Assembly: GCA_019914945.1 (NCBI GenBank)
Contig: CM034101.1
Span: forward strand, 9,063,188-9,127,187
Direction: 5' to 3'
Source of the DNA: Typha latifolia
Taxonomy: Eukaryota; Streptophyta; Magnoliopsida; Poales; Typhaceae
Length of the DNA stretch: 64,000 bases
Both the position numbers and the translations under genes were made by a program. Positions 24,690-36,300 of the stretch are shown here, piece after piece; positions within the stretch are counted from its first letter, which is position 1; each line of letters opens with the position of its first letter. The notes beneath the pieces are model-generated. The model had not been told where the DNA came from. It did no database searches and saw nothing but the letters and a program-made list of their open reading frames with translations.

Positions 24690-25935
24690 TAGAAGGAAGG
24701 AAAAGGTAGGAGAAGAATAAGCTGCAAGCTCGACGGTATCAGGTTGGCGCAATAGTGCATCTGCCACTCTATTTTTTGTCCCCTTCGTGTATTGGATTTC
24801 ATAATCATACCCCAGCAATTTTGTGACCCATCCTTGCTATGCCGGAGTGTGTATTCGCTGTCCCATGAAGTATGGAAGGCTTCTTTGATCTGTTCGGATA
24901 ATGAATAGTCTACCAATCAAATAAAGCCTCCACTTTGTCACCGCATGCAGATCTCATAAGTTAATAATTACTAAGATTTTTGTGATAAAGCCTTGCTAAG
25001 ATAGGCAATGAGACGTCATTCTTGCATTCATACAGCTCCTATGCCAACACCCAACGCATCACATTTCACAATGAACTCTTTGGAGTCCGGTGGCACTAAA
25101 ATGGGTGTCGTCGTCATTGCTGTTTTCAATTTTTCAAAGGCTGAAGTGGCTTCATCTGTCCATCTAAAAGATTCTTTCAACAAAGAAGTGAGACGAGCAA
25201 CGCTCTTGCCATATCCGGCGATGTAGTATCGATAATATCTGGTCAGCCCCAAAAATCCTCTCAATCCGGTGGTAGTAGTAGGAATAGGCCAAGCGATCAC
25301 ACATGCAACATTTTGATGATCCGCCACTATACCATCCGCTAAAATGATGTGGCCTAAATTTTTCAAAGGCTGAAGTAGCATCGTCATTGCTGTTTTCAAT
25401 TTTTCAAAGGCTGAAGTGGCTTCATCTGTCCATCTAAAAGATTCTTTCAACAAAGAAGTGAGACGAGCAGCGCTCTTGCCATATCCGGCGATGTAGTATC
25501 GATAATATCTGGTCAGCCCCAAAAATCCTCTCAATCCGGTGGTAGTAGTAGGAATAGGCCAAGCGATCACACATGCAATATTTTGATGATCCGCCACTAT
25601 ACCATCCGCTAAAATGATGTGGCCTAAATACTTCACCTGTGATACTCCCCATAGGCATTTGGACTTCTTGATCTTCAATTGGTTTTGCTTCAACAAATTC
25701 AGCACATCCTCCAAATGCCGCCAATGCTCCAATTCAATCATACTATACACCAAAATGTCATCAAAAAATACCAAGACATACCTTCGTAAGAGAGGTCGTA
25801 ATATATCATTCATGAGGCCTCGAAAGGTAGCTGGAGCATTATGAGACCAAACGGCATCACTCGGAACTCGTCATGCCCATCTGGAGTCTGAAATGCAGTT
25901 TTGTGCCCATCCGCCGGTGTGGACATGATCATCTG
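24690..25935 (-). pseudogene. pol: Gypsy RT and RNase H (family B-related), minus strand, with internal duplication
   Basis: Read leftwards: ...GHDEF, then a one-base frame change near 25840, the FFDDILVYS catalytic motif (about 25750-25780), KKSKCLWGVSQVKYLGH, then the connection domain present twice because of an in-frame tandem duplication (25111-25650). RNase H follows (KCDALGVGIGAV, then LPYFMGQR and LGYDYEIQY). The frame breaks near 25010 and the protein ends near 24690 without any integrase. Product would be the DNA-synthesising part of a chromovirus polyprotein. The upstream RT half is replaced by foreign sequence. Confidence 0.83.
25111..25650 (-). repeat. 270-bp in-frame tandem duplication inside RT/RNase H
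   Basis: The sequence from 25111 to about 25358 recurs at 25381-25628 with only a few differences (for example CAACATTTTG versus CAATATTTTG). The period is 270 bp, exactly 90 codons, so the frame stays open through both copies. The joint (about 25359-25380) repeats a stretch found near 25129, TTTTTCAAAGGCTGAAGT, suggesting template switching at short homology. Confidence 0.92.
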
Positions 25936-26537
25936 GCGGGTCGGGCCTAGTTCGGGACGAGCTTTTCGGGCTAACCGGGCTTAAGTATTTATCGACAGCC
26001 TGACCCACCAATCACTCGGGCCGGGCTGGGTTCGGGTCGGGCCAGAATAGTCTAGCCCGTTACCGCCCGTCGGCCCGTGAGATATCGGGCTAGCCGGGCT
26101 CTGCCGATTAAGATTTTTAGTGGCCTGTGAGTATCAGACAAGAGCCAGGATGCTGGCTTTGGCGGCGGTGCCGCGGCGGAGGGGGCGAGATCTCGTGGCC
26201 GAAAGGTGGGGGCTGCGGTAGAGCTCCAGATCTCCTACCTCCAACTCCGGAGTCGTAATGTCCTGATGAAGCCGCGGGCGACGAGAATGGAGCAAAATTT
26301 TGGCGGTCAGTGATGCTCCACCGTAGATCTCGGCCAGATCTCGCACTGTTCGAGCAATGCCTCCTGGGAGGTGCCGCCGGAAGAGCCGCCATTATGGTAT
26401 ATCGACCGGAAGAGACGACATCAACGAGTGCTCTAAGGGACAAACGGGCCGATCTAGAATCGACCACTAAGATGGCGCCGCCTAAGGTCGAGATTGAGGA
26501 GTTCTTCGCTGCGGCTAAGCACGCCGAGCGGTGGCGG
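25935..26537. other. Foreign 0.6-kb segment replacing the PR/RT junction
   Basis: The minus-strand polyprotein runs through the protease (GADIVLGAQ, to about 26537), is then interrupted by GC-rich unrelated DNA, and resumes in RT (PADGHKTAF, about 25925). The homologous stretch in element B is about 645 bp (41090-41735), so this is a replacement, not an added insert. The left part (25935-26110) is rich in GGGTCGGGCC and CCGGGCT; the right end encodes a KRP-like peptide on the plus strand. I see no terminal inverted repeats. Confidence 0.7.
26400..26537 (+). pseudogene. Captured fragment resembling an ICK/KRP CDK-inhibitor gene
   Basis: The plus strand encodes EETTSTSALRDKRADLEST, then KVEIEEFFAAAKHAERW, then RFTEH, just before the junction with the transposon protease sequence. 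Plant Kip-related proteins (ICK/KRP) have a conserved C-terminus with an EIEEFFAAAE helix followed by an RF.EKYN segment, preceded by ETTPSSEL and LEST-like text. The order and spacing fit. The fragment stops before the CDK-binding terminal residues, so it is not a working inhibitor. It runs antisense to the surrounding retrotransposon. Identification is from memory of the family. Confidence 0.6.
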
Positions 26538-28168
26538 TTCACTGAGCACCAAGGACAATGTCCGCTCCTCGCAGCGCCAACGGATACAAGTCCACAATGA
26601 TGTCGTGTCCTTGCATCCATATACCGACTCGGCGATACAAGCTCTCCGCCCTAAGCTTCGTGCCATCTCCAATAGCAACGTAAAACCCCGTAGTCGGTTC
26701 TACATCCAAACCCAATCTCCTCACTAATCTCTCGTCTAGGAAGTTGTGTGTACTCCCCAAATCGATGAGGATGTGCACATAATACTTTCTAACGAGTCTG
26801 TCTACTCGTAATGTCCTCGGCGCGGAAGTACCCGAATATGCATGCATCAATATTTCAGCTTAGATATCTTCCTCCATGCCCTCCTCAGTGGTCTCCTCAT
26901 GGACCTCCTCTGGACACTCTCAATCATCAACAACCTCATCATCTTCCTCAATACCGTCGATAAGCATCACACTCCCGATCGGTTTAGAACATCGATGACC
27001 GGGGGTGAAACGCACATCACATCGAAAGCAAAGGCCCTTCACTCTTCGCTCCTCCACCTAGGCAAGTGTGAGAGTTTGAACAGGGGGTCTTGTGCCTCCT
27101 CTAACATCGGAAGAAGGTTTCAAAGGTGGTCGTGGTCTAGTAATCGCAGCCGTTGTTTTTGACACCGCAAAATTTTCAACCGGCGTTCTAGGTGCAAATC
27201 GTCCATCTTGGTTGCCCCAATTGGTTTTCACTGCTATATTTAGAGCCTTATGTTTTTGCCCCATCCTCACGGCCTTTTCAAAGGCCTCCTCAAGAGTAGT
27301 AGGACATAAAGCATGAACATCCGCTTGTATCTCATCCTGCAGCCCTGAAATAAATATAGTCATCAATGTCCGTTCGGGCCACGGTGGCACACATCGATCT
27401 ATACCAATGCAATGCCGTTCCTTGGAGTGAAAGCTTGCCATCTGGACTTTTGCATCTTCCCCTGTACCTTGAAAATCAAAATATTGTTCAACTTGAAACA
27501 CCCAATCCGTTGGATCACTGCCTTGGAATTTTGGAAAGTCCAAGCGTGTGGTTCTCCCCCGAATAGCATTGTCAAGTTCGCGAAAGATCCTTGGTTCTGG
27601 TCTAAACCTTTGTGCAAGTTGATCACCTTCTCTAAATCCTCGAGCAAGTCCATCACCATATCCATAGGGATCAACCACATCATCATAGTGCCAATCCTCC
27701 TCATCGACGAAGCGCACCGGTGTCGCACGCCTCTCGTGTTCCACCATTGTCGGTCTTGGGTTTTGCAATGGATGTGGGGAATGATGTGTGGGCATAGGTA
27801 AGAGGGGATCATTGACACTCGCATGATGCACCTGGACCTGTGGAGTATCAATTCGATGGGGTCCCACCGCTGGTCCTTCTTGGAACTGTGATCGTCTTCG
27901 AGGAGATAACGAATCAAATCGATTCTTGATATATTCCTTGAAATCATTGTGATCCTTTTGAATTGAGTCAACTCTATACATCAATGTATGGAACATGCCC
28001 CCTAATTTCATCCATATTCGCACTCATGGACATTGGTTGACTTAGTCCTGCCGTCGTCGCTCCAAAGGAATCGACCTCACGGTTAGGGTCATCATGGATT
28101 GAGTCCTCCTTTGTCGGTGTGCTCTCCATAGGTCTCTTTGTTGATGTCATCTTCCTTGTTTCAACCAT
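26538..28168 (-). pseudogene. gag: Gypsy gag and protease (family B-related), minus strand
   Basis: The start ATG at 28168 gives MVETRKMTSTKRPME, the same opening as element B (39308). Gag is mostly open (28023 to 27058 in one frame after a frame change near 28000). It contains LDFPKFQGSDPTDWVF and PTTLEEAFEKAVRM, with about 130 bp deleted near 27390. A knuckle of the GLCFRCDVRFTPGHRC type is at about 27020, followed by an acidic linker. The protease motif reads ILIDLGSTHNFLDE near 26750: the catalytic Asp is present, but Ser or Thr is replaced by Leu. This is the best-preserved Gag in the window after family A. Confidence 0.85.
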
Positions 28169-28192
28169 TAATAGAGGTTTGAGGTTTGCCTA

Positions 28193-28329
28193 CTCTGATA
28201 CCAATTGATAAAATCTGATACCAAATTGTTAAGCTCTAGCACTAATTTGATAACCTCTAATATCAATGATAGGCTCTGATACCAATGATAGGCTCTAATA
28301 CCAATTGACAAGATCTAGAACCAAAGATA
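28193..28329 (-). repeat. Seven-copy tandem array of the tRNA-Met primer-binding site
   Basis: On the plus strand the units begin at about 28193, 28213, 28234, 28255, 28274, 28293 and 28313, with a 19-21-bp period. The best copies read GCTCTGATACCAATGATAG. The complement is CATTGGTATCAGAGC, the site that primes reverse transcription in these elements. The array sits exactly where the single primer site of the minus-strand element should be, upstream of the Gag ATG at 28168. It ends at a junction with the truncated Tekay LTR. Confidence 0.8.
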
Positions 28330-29585
28330 GGCACCGCCACCCCTTTTCCCCTCCACCACCACTCTCTCTCTCTCTCTCTCTCACTCTCTCACTCTACTCT
28401 CTCTCTATTTTATCTCGCAATCCTTTCTCTCCATTACCGACACCTTCCCTAGAGCCCTCGCCGCCGCAGCCGGTGAGACCTCTCACTCCCCCTCTCTTTC
28501 CTTCCCTCTCTCTCTCTCTCACTCTCTCTCTCTCTCTTTCTCTTGCCCGAGGTCGGGCTCGTCGGGGGCGAGCCGCTGGCGAGAGGCCAGCCGCTAGCTG
28601 GCTAACAGCGGCCGGTGCCCTCCCCGCCGGCCCGAGTCTGCACCTCCCTCCTCTTCCTTCCCTTCTTCTCTTCTCTTCTTTTGTTCTTCTTCCCTCTTCT
28701 TCCTTCTTCCTTTCTTCTTCTTCTTCCTCAGCTGCTTCTTCTCTTCTTATTTTTCTACAACAGTGCTGGGCCAAGCCCAGCACTAATACTAGTGATCCCT
28801 TATTTTTTTTTAATTTTACTATTTATTTATTTAGGTTTTTTAGTCTTAATTAATACAAACATATTTAGACATTATTTATTTTAATAATAATACATATTCA
28901 TCATTATGATTATTGTTAATTAAAATTAATTAATGATTAATTAGGTTATAAACTATTACACATAAATATAGATAATACTTTTATTTATTTATTTATTTAC
29001 TTATATGTATATTAGATTAATAGATAGATTTGTAAATTATAATTATTAGATTTATATTCTAATATTCTTATGATATACATTTTAAGTAATTCTATTAATT
29101 TATTATATATTGTTATTGTTGTAACAAATAAAATACTAGGATTATGTATTTATTTATTATTTTATAAAGTAATCTCTAATTAATCAAGATATAATTATAG
29201 TTAGGTTTTCATCTATATTTATATTTTTATTCTTATCTGTAATTAAAAATCTAGCTAGTTATAAAGATAAGTAAAAATTCTAAACCTTCTAAATCATCAT
29301 ATATTACATGACTTTGTATTTGTATAATTATGTATATACTACTGTTGTGTATATATAGCTGTGAAAAGCTCTTGGTGATGTGTTGTGGCCTATGTGGAGC
29401 CCAAGTAGGGTTATCTGTATGCTGTTGATAGTTAGACTTGAGTTATTCTTAGTTTAGATGTTGTGGATAAAATCATGATGTTGCTACAAGTTTATTTGAT
29501 TATTAGTAACTAACTAAATGGTCAGGTGCTACGCACGTGCCGTGTGGGATCGTGCCATGCACATGTTTAGGGTTCGGGTGTTACA
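28330..29585 (+). repeat. Tekay 5' LTR, truncated at its 5' end
   Basis: Aligns with the 3' LTR (34459-35284) from GGCAC..CCACCCCTTTTCC onward, so about the first 120 bp are missing. It contains CT runs, a GC-rich block, an AT-rich tail and the ending GTGTTACA before the primer site. It keeps about 575 bp that are absent from the 3' LTR. Confidence 0.85.
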
Positions 29586-29593
29586 TTTTAGAG

Positions 29594-29611
29594 TGGTATC
29601 AGAGCCTAGGT
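29594..29611 (+). promoter_or_regulatory. Tekay primer-binding site (tRNA-iMet)
   Basis: TGGTATCAGAGCCTAGGT lies eight bases after the LTR terminal CA and is a perfect match to the usual plant tRNA-iMet complement. Confidence 0.93.
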
Positions 29612-29763
29612 TTGTTAAGTATCCGACATATCATCAAGAGCTTCTGTACATTGTCACCTTGAGTCTAGGAAAGTATTGCGGTCTTAGGGTTACGCAAAAG
29701 ATAAATTTTAGAATTTTATTTGATCACTAATCAGTTGATGAATTTGACTATTTTTACAGAAAA

Positions 29764-32700
29764 ATGTCGCCCCGTCGCAGAGGTTCACAATCTAGGGTGA
29801 CCTCCACAGCCGAGGGCCCTACTGAGACCCCAGAAGTTCCTCCATTTGTAGAGGAGTGTGATCCTATTTTGCGCCTCCTAGATAGTCATGAAAGACTTAT
29901 TGAGGAAATTCTTTGAAGCAGAGGAGCTGGCATATCAGCAGAGAGTTCTGAGTTGAACCCCCTGATTTACAGTAGAGGTGTTGATCCACTGGAGGCTAGT
30001 GGATGGTTATCGGACATAGAGAAAATGTTAGATACTCTAGGATATAATGATCAGCAGAAGGTAGCCTTTGCTACCTTTATGCTTAGAGGTGAGGCGGAAC
30101 AATGGTGGAAAGCCATAGAGAGACTAATAAAATCAAGGATAGGGGACGTAGTCATCACTTAGGAGTTATTTCTTGATGCATTTGATCAAAAGAATTTTCC
30201 AGCCTGGAGGAAAGAAAAGATGGAAGAATAATTTATGCATTTATGTCAGGGTCCTATGACGGTGGCAGAATATGAGGCCAAATTTAATGCTTTAGCCCGT
30301 TTTGTGCCCCATCAAGTTCCAAATGAAGCAGCTAGAGCTTGACGTTTCAAAGATGGCCTGAATTATGCTATACGTCAAAGCTTGGAAGCAGCAAGCTTCA
30401 TTCGTTATGCTGATATAGTAGAGAGGGTGATGGCACTTGAGGGGGTGATTCAGAAGAAGAGGGCTATGGATGCTCGGAGATCTGGGACACAGTCGAGGCG
30501 AGGCGGGAGTTCTAGAGCTCTTTCTGCTAGCCAAAGCTTACCATCTTCGCAGGCACAGTGTCGCCCTTTCTATCATCCTTACCGGGGGAGTTACAGTGCT
30601 GGTTCATCTATTAATCGATCTAATTCACGAGGATCTAGGGGACTCAGCCAAGCAGTATCACAGATTAGTGTGACTAGGCCATCAGCTAGTGGTAGAGGAG
30701 GTGGGATGGCTAGGGGATCATCAGGACATAGTCGACCTTGTTATGGATGTGGCAAGTTTGGCCATCAGCTTCATGAGTGTCGCAAACCTTTCTTATGCTT
30801 CGAGTGTGGACAGCCGGGTCATATGCGTCGTAATTGTCCTCGGGTCGCCTCCACTTTCATCCCTATCGCTGGGGTATCTTCAAGTGCTGCTCCTTCTCGG
30901 GCCTCAACTGCTGCTTTGCGAGGTAGGGGAACTAGAGGGGCTGGACCCTCTCAGCCTGGACGAAAGTCTAGGAATGGTTGGATCTTCGTGATGACAGAGC
31001 AAGACGCTTTGGCATCTAATGATGTGGCCACAGGTACTTTGAAATTATTTTCTCATACAACAAGAGTTTTATTTGATCTAGGTGCCACACATTCCTTTAT
31101 TTCAAGTTCTTTTGCTTGCCACGCCGATATACTAATGGAATCTTTACAGGATATACTGTTGATTGCCACACCAGTAGGAGAGACAGTTGTTATTGATTCT
31201 GCTTATAAATCTTGCACAATTAGTTTTGGGGATAGGGAGTTCAAAGTAGATCTTTTGCCACTAGAATTGATAGATTTTGATGTTATCTTGGGGATGGATT
31301 GGATAGCTGCATATCATGACAATATTGATTGTTATAGAAAGGAAATTGTGATGAATTTAGCTGATGGAGTAGAATATAGAATTAAGGGCAATAAATCCAA
31401 CAACCCTATAGAGATAATCCCCGCATTTGAAGCTTGCAAATTATTAAAGAAAAGATTCACATGTGTCTTAGCTAGCCTGTTAGGAGATACTGATAAAAAG
31501 ATCAAATTAGAAGATGTCCGAGTTGTTAGAGAGTTTCCTGATGTTTTCCCAGATGATCTCCCCGGATTACCCCCGGATAAGGAAGTAAACTTTCCAATTG
31601 ATTTAGCTCCTGATACTTCACCTATTTCTAAAGCTCCCTATAGAATGGCACCAATAGAATTGAAGGAACTTAAGGTATAGTTGGAAGAACTTCTATATAA
31701 AGGCTTTATAAGACCTAGTGTCTCACCTTGGGGAGCGTCTGTTCTGTTTGTTAAGAAGAAGGATGGAACACTCAGGTTGTGTCTAGATTATAGACAATTG
31801 AACCAAGTGACAATAAAGAATAAATATCCTCTATCCCGCATTGATGATTTGTTTGACCAGTTAAGGGGAGCTAGACTATTCTCTAAAATAGACTTGAGGA
31901 CTGGTTACCATCAACTAAAAGTTTGTGAGGATGATATTTCTAAAACCACCTTTCGCACTAGATATGGACATTATGAGTTATTGGTCATGCCATTTGGATT
32001 GACCAATGCTCCAGCTGTCTTCATGGATCTGATGAATAGAGTTTTCCAACCTTATTTGGATCAGTTTGTAATAGTTTTCATTGATGATATACTAATATAT
32101 TCAACTAGTGAGGAAGAACATGAGTATCACTTGAGGTTAATTCTCCAGATCTTGAGAGAAAAGAAGTTATTTGCCAAAATTTTAAAATGTGAGTTCTAAC
32201 TAGATTAGGTGGTCTTTCTGGGATATGTAGTATCACAGGAAGGGATCAGTGTGGATTAGTCCAAAATAGATGTTGTATTGAAATTGAGTTAACCAACTAA
32301 TATCACGGAAGTGCGTAGTTTTCTTGGTCTGGCTGGGTATTATAGGAGGTTTGTAGAAGGATATGCAAAGATAGCTATGCCTCTTACCAGGTTGATTTGG
32401 AAGAATCAAAAGTTTGAGTGGAATGAAGAGTGTGAAAATAGTTTTCAAGAATTAAAAAGGAGATTGACTTGTGCACCAATTCTGATTATTCCTTCTAGTG
32501 GAATAGGATTTCAAGTGTATTGTGATGCCTCACGCAAAGGACTAGGTTGTGTTTTAATGTAGAATGGTAATGTAGTGGCTTATGCATCTAGGCAGTTAAA
32601 AGATTATGAATAGAATTATCCTACTCATGATTTAGAGTTGGCTGCTGTAGTGTTTGCTTTAAAGATTTGACGACACTATCTATATGGAAAATAATGTGAA

Positions 32701-34422
32701 ATTTTTACAGATCATAAAAGTCTTAAATATTTGTTTACTCAGAAAGAACTTAATTTACGGCAAAGGAGATGGTTAGAATTAGTAAAGGATTATGATTGTA
32801 CCATAAATTATCATTCAGGTAAAGCAAATGTTGTTGCAGATGCCTTAAGTAAGAAGTCAGCTGGGGGCTTAGCATTTTTAATTACCCAACAAACTATGAT
32901 ACTTATGGATTTGCAAAGGCTAGAAGTTTCAATTATGACCAAGGGTTGTGGAGTAGATTTACTAGCACAATTCACTGTCAAACCTACATTGATAGATAGA
33001 ATTAATGCATCTCAGAAGACTGATATTAAGGCTATGCAAATTGTGAAACAAGTACAGAATTCCAGTAAACCAGATTTCTCTATAGACTCTACTAGGATAC
33101 TGCGTTTTAGAGGCAGATTATATGTTCCTAATTGTGATGAACTTAGAAATGAAATTTTAAATGAAACTCATACTTCTGCTTATGCTATGCACCCCGAGGG
33201 AACAAAAATGTATCATGAGTTGAAGAAGAAATTCTGGTGGGAAGGAATTAAAAGAAATATTGGGAAATTTGTGGCTAGGTGTTTGACTTGTCAACAAGTC
33301 AAGATTGAGCATCAGAGGCCTGCAAGCGCATTACAACCTTTGCAGCTTCCTGAATGGAAGTGAGAACATATTAATATGGATTTTGTCACAGGATTACTAT
33401 AGACACAAAAAGGGAAGAATGCAATTTGGGTGATTATTGATAGACTAACCAAATCAACACACTTTCTACCAGTTAGTACTACTGATTCAATGGAAAAGTT
33501 AGTTATCTTGTTTAGAAATTAAATTTTTGCTCATCATGGAATTCCTGTTAGTATCACTTCAGATAGAGATCTTCGTTTTGTGTCTAGATTTTGGAAGCAG
33601 TTTCATCAGTCTTTTGGAACAAAACTGCAGTTTAGTACAGCTTATTATCCTCAAACAGATGGTCAATCTGAGCATACTATTCAATCATTAGAGGATATGG
33701 TGAGAGCATGTGTAATTGATTTTGGATTGGGTTGGGACAAATATTTACCATTGATAGAGTTTGATTATAATAACAGCTATCATGCTAGCATTGGTATGCT
33801 CCCCTATGAAGCGTTATATGGCAGGAAATGCAAATCACCAATTGATTGGGAAGAAGTTGGAGCAAAGAAGGTTGAAAACTCAATACTAATGCAATATACA
33901 GTTGAGAAGATAAAGACAATTAGAGAACATATGAAAGTGGCACAAAGTAGACAGAAAAGTTATGCTGATAATAGGAGGCGTGATTTGGAGTTTCAGGTTG
34001 GGGACAAAGTATTCTTAAGAGTCTCACCCTGGAAGGGTGTATTTCACTTTGGAAAGAAAGGAAAGTTAAGTTCTAGGTATATAGGACCTTATGAGATTCT
34101 TGGACGAGTGGGGCCTGTAGCTTATAGAGTAGCTTTACCACCTGACTTAGCACAAATTCATAATGTGTTCCATATGTCAGTATTAAGAAAATATATATCA
34201 GATCCATCACATGTGATTCATTATGAACCAGTTCAGCTGCAACAAAATCTATCATATGAAGAGCAACTTGTGAAAGTTCTTGCTAGAAGAGATAAAGTAC
34301 AGAGAACAAAAGTTATACCTTTAGTAAAAGTCTTGTGGAGAAACCATGCAGTAGAAGAGGCTTCTTGGGAGCGTGAGGATGAGATACGGTCCAAATATCC
34401 AGAATTGTTTAGAGGTATGTAA
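29764..34422 (+). pseudogene. gag-pol: Tekay/Del chromovirus gag-pol: one frame, 16 stop codons
   Basis: One frame runs from ATG 29764 to the stop at 34420. In order: capsid (EAEQWWKAIERL, about 30090), two CCHC knuckles (CYGCGKFGHQLHEC and CFECGQPGHMRRNC, about 30740-30840), protease (LFDLGATHSFISS, about 31075), RT (FIDDILIYS, about 32080), RNase H (TDHKSLKYL, about 32705), integrase (HHCC with CLTCQQVK near 33285, catalytic core, PQTDGQSE near 33650), then a C-terminal chromodomain-like region (KVLWRNHAVEEASWE, about 34330). The last motif and the LTR type place it in Tekay/Del. Stops are at 29914, 30160, 30229, 30340, 31678, 32197, 32206, 32257, 32290, 32560, 32611, 32668, 32692, 33361, 33400 and 33520. 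No frameshift separates these domains. Confidence 0.92.
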
Positions 34423-34458
34423 ATTTCGAGGTCGAAATTTTTATAAGGGGGAGGAAAA
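34423..34458 (+). promoter_or_regulatory. Tekay 3' conserved block and polypurine tract
   Basis: AATTTCGAGGTCGAAATTTT is followed by TATAAGGGGGAGGAAAA directly before the 3' LTR. The same block precedes the LTR at 9048. The first half is a near-palindrome around GAGGTC. Confidence 0.85.
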
Positions 34459-34615
34459 TGTAATAACCCAAGTAGGGTTAAAAAAAAAAATGGGGCCTCA
34501 TGCCCACATGGTGAGGGTGTCACATGCCCACGGCCAACTACCGTAGCCAACCAGCTGCGGTCAGCTGGCCGTGGCGGGCCTCGGCACTACCACCCCTTTT
34601 CCCCTCCACCGTCGT

Positions 34616-34662
<47 letters not shown>

Positions 34663-34788
34663 CTCTCTTTCAGCCACCCTCTCACTCTACTCTCTCTATT
34701 CTATCTCGCACTCCTTTCTCTCCATTACCGACACCTTCCCTAGAGCCGTCGTCGCCGCCGCCGATGAGACCTCTCACTCCCCCTCTCT

Positions 34789-34839
<51 letters not shown>

Positions 34840-35284
34840 GCCCGAGGTCGGGCTCATCGGAGCCGAGCCACCAGTGAGAGGTCGGCCGCTGGCTGGCCAG
34901 CAACGGCCAATGCCCTCCTTGCCAGCCCGGGTTCGCACCTCCCTCCTCTTCCTTCCCTTCTTCTCTTCTCTTCTTCTTCTTCCTTCTTCTTCCTTCTTCC
35001 TTTCTTCTTCTTCTTCCTCAGTTGCTTCTTCTCTTCTTATTTTTCTGCAACAGTGCTGGGCTAGTACTAGTGATCCCTTATTTTTTTTAATTTTACTATT
35101 TATTTATTTAGGTATATCTATCTTAATTAATACAAATATATTTAGACATTATTTATTTTAATAATAATACATATTCATCATTATGATTATTGTTAATTAA
35201 AATTAATTCATGATTAATGGTCAAGTGCTACGCACATGCCATGTGGGCTCGTGCCATAGACGTGTTTAGGGTTCGGGTGTTATA
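34459..35284 (+). repeat. Tekay 3' LTR with an internal deletion
   Basis: Starts TGTAATAACCC and ends GTTCGGGTGTTATA, where the expected terminus is TTACA. Relative to the 5' LTR it lacks about 575 bp: the sequence jumps at about 35213 from the region matching 28940 to that matching 29515, with short homology (TAATGGTCA-like) at the joint. CT runs are at 34616-34650 and 34796-34832. Confidence 0.85.
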
Positions 35285-36300
35285 CTACGCAACGATTCCT
35301 ACAAGATCTGGATGTATTACAGGTATCAGTCTGCGCGACTATGTAAAAATATTCATCAAATATTCTCTGGTAGTTAGAAAATTACGATACGAAACTAATT
35401 GGGTTCGATCCGTAACTTCCTGATCTACAACCTCCATATTTATGCCCTTCGTAGATTAGAACTGTAGCAGGGACGAAAATACAGAATAACGTGGGTGATG
35501 GTGGTGGTGACGGGTGGAGTGGATGTTAGGGTTATGGATGGGTATGGAGATGAAAGTGGATAGTGGATGTGATTAAGGGATATAGATGAAGGGAACGAAG
35601 TGGTCGAGATCCCAAAAAAGAGAGGTGACTCAACAGATGAGGTAGATTAGAAGTTAGGAGAAACCTTGCCAATGGTAGATGTAGAAGGATGGTGAAGAGG
35701 GAGGAGGGAGAAGTCTAGAGAGAAGATAGGAGGCAAGAAATCAATAATCCAATTCCTTAATGAAATTGGTTAGCATCCACATATTTATAGAGGCTAGCCA
35801 ATAAGTCCTAAAACAATATGAAACCCTAACAAACCAACTAAACCAGTATTCCTTATCTTTCTCGATTACCTCTCAGATTAATATTTTATTTTGTCACAGA
35901 TAGATTACGAATCTGGAAAAATCATGAATATCAAAGTTGTAGATCTAGAGATTGAAGACCTTTTCAACTAGTTTGATATTATTTTGATATGTGTATAATA
36001 TTCTACGAATATTTTCCCAAAACTGCACAAAGCTGGATTTAGCTAATTAAATAAAATCCTAGCCTACTAAGACTCTAACTAAATCAAATAACCAAATAAG
36101 ATAATTAGACTCAATTCATTGAGCTTAATCTCCTTTTGATGTGATCTGATTTGAGCTGATTCGTATCAGAGTGGCTCAAAATAGGGCTCTAGATATGCGA
36201 ACGTAAATTAGGCGTTCGAACGACATCCACTTGCGTTCGAACGCACTTGCCATAAGTCATCTTACATTTTTTAAAACATAAATGTAAAATGATACAATTT
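35285..36300 (-). repeat. Minus-oriented LTR remnant related to family B
   Basis: The start matches, in reverse, the LTR ends at 44529-45405 and 58590-59417 (TTCCTACAAGATCTGGAT, GAAAATTACG, AACTTCCTGATCTA). AGAGGCTAGCCAA near 35785 is the complement of the GGCTAGCCTCTATAAA segment of those LTRs. A palindrome block with GCGTTCGAACGC is at about 36196-36250. The middle (35830-36180) is unrelated or strongly diverged. Exact ends are uncertain and no target duplication was found. Confidence 0.6.

Noticed and set aside
25935..26110. GGGCC-rich stretch as a DNA transposon with terminal repeats
   Set aside because: I searched the ends near 25935 and 26537 for inverted repeats and for a target duplication and saw neither. 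It is better explained as part of a replaced segment.
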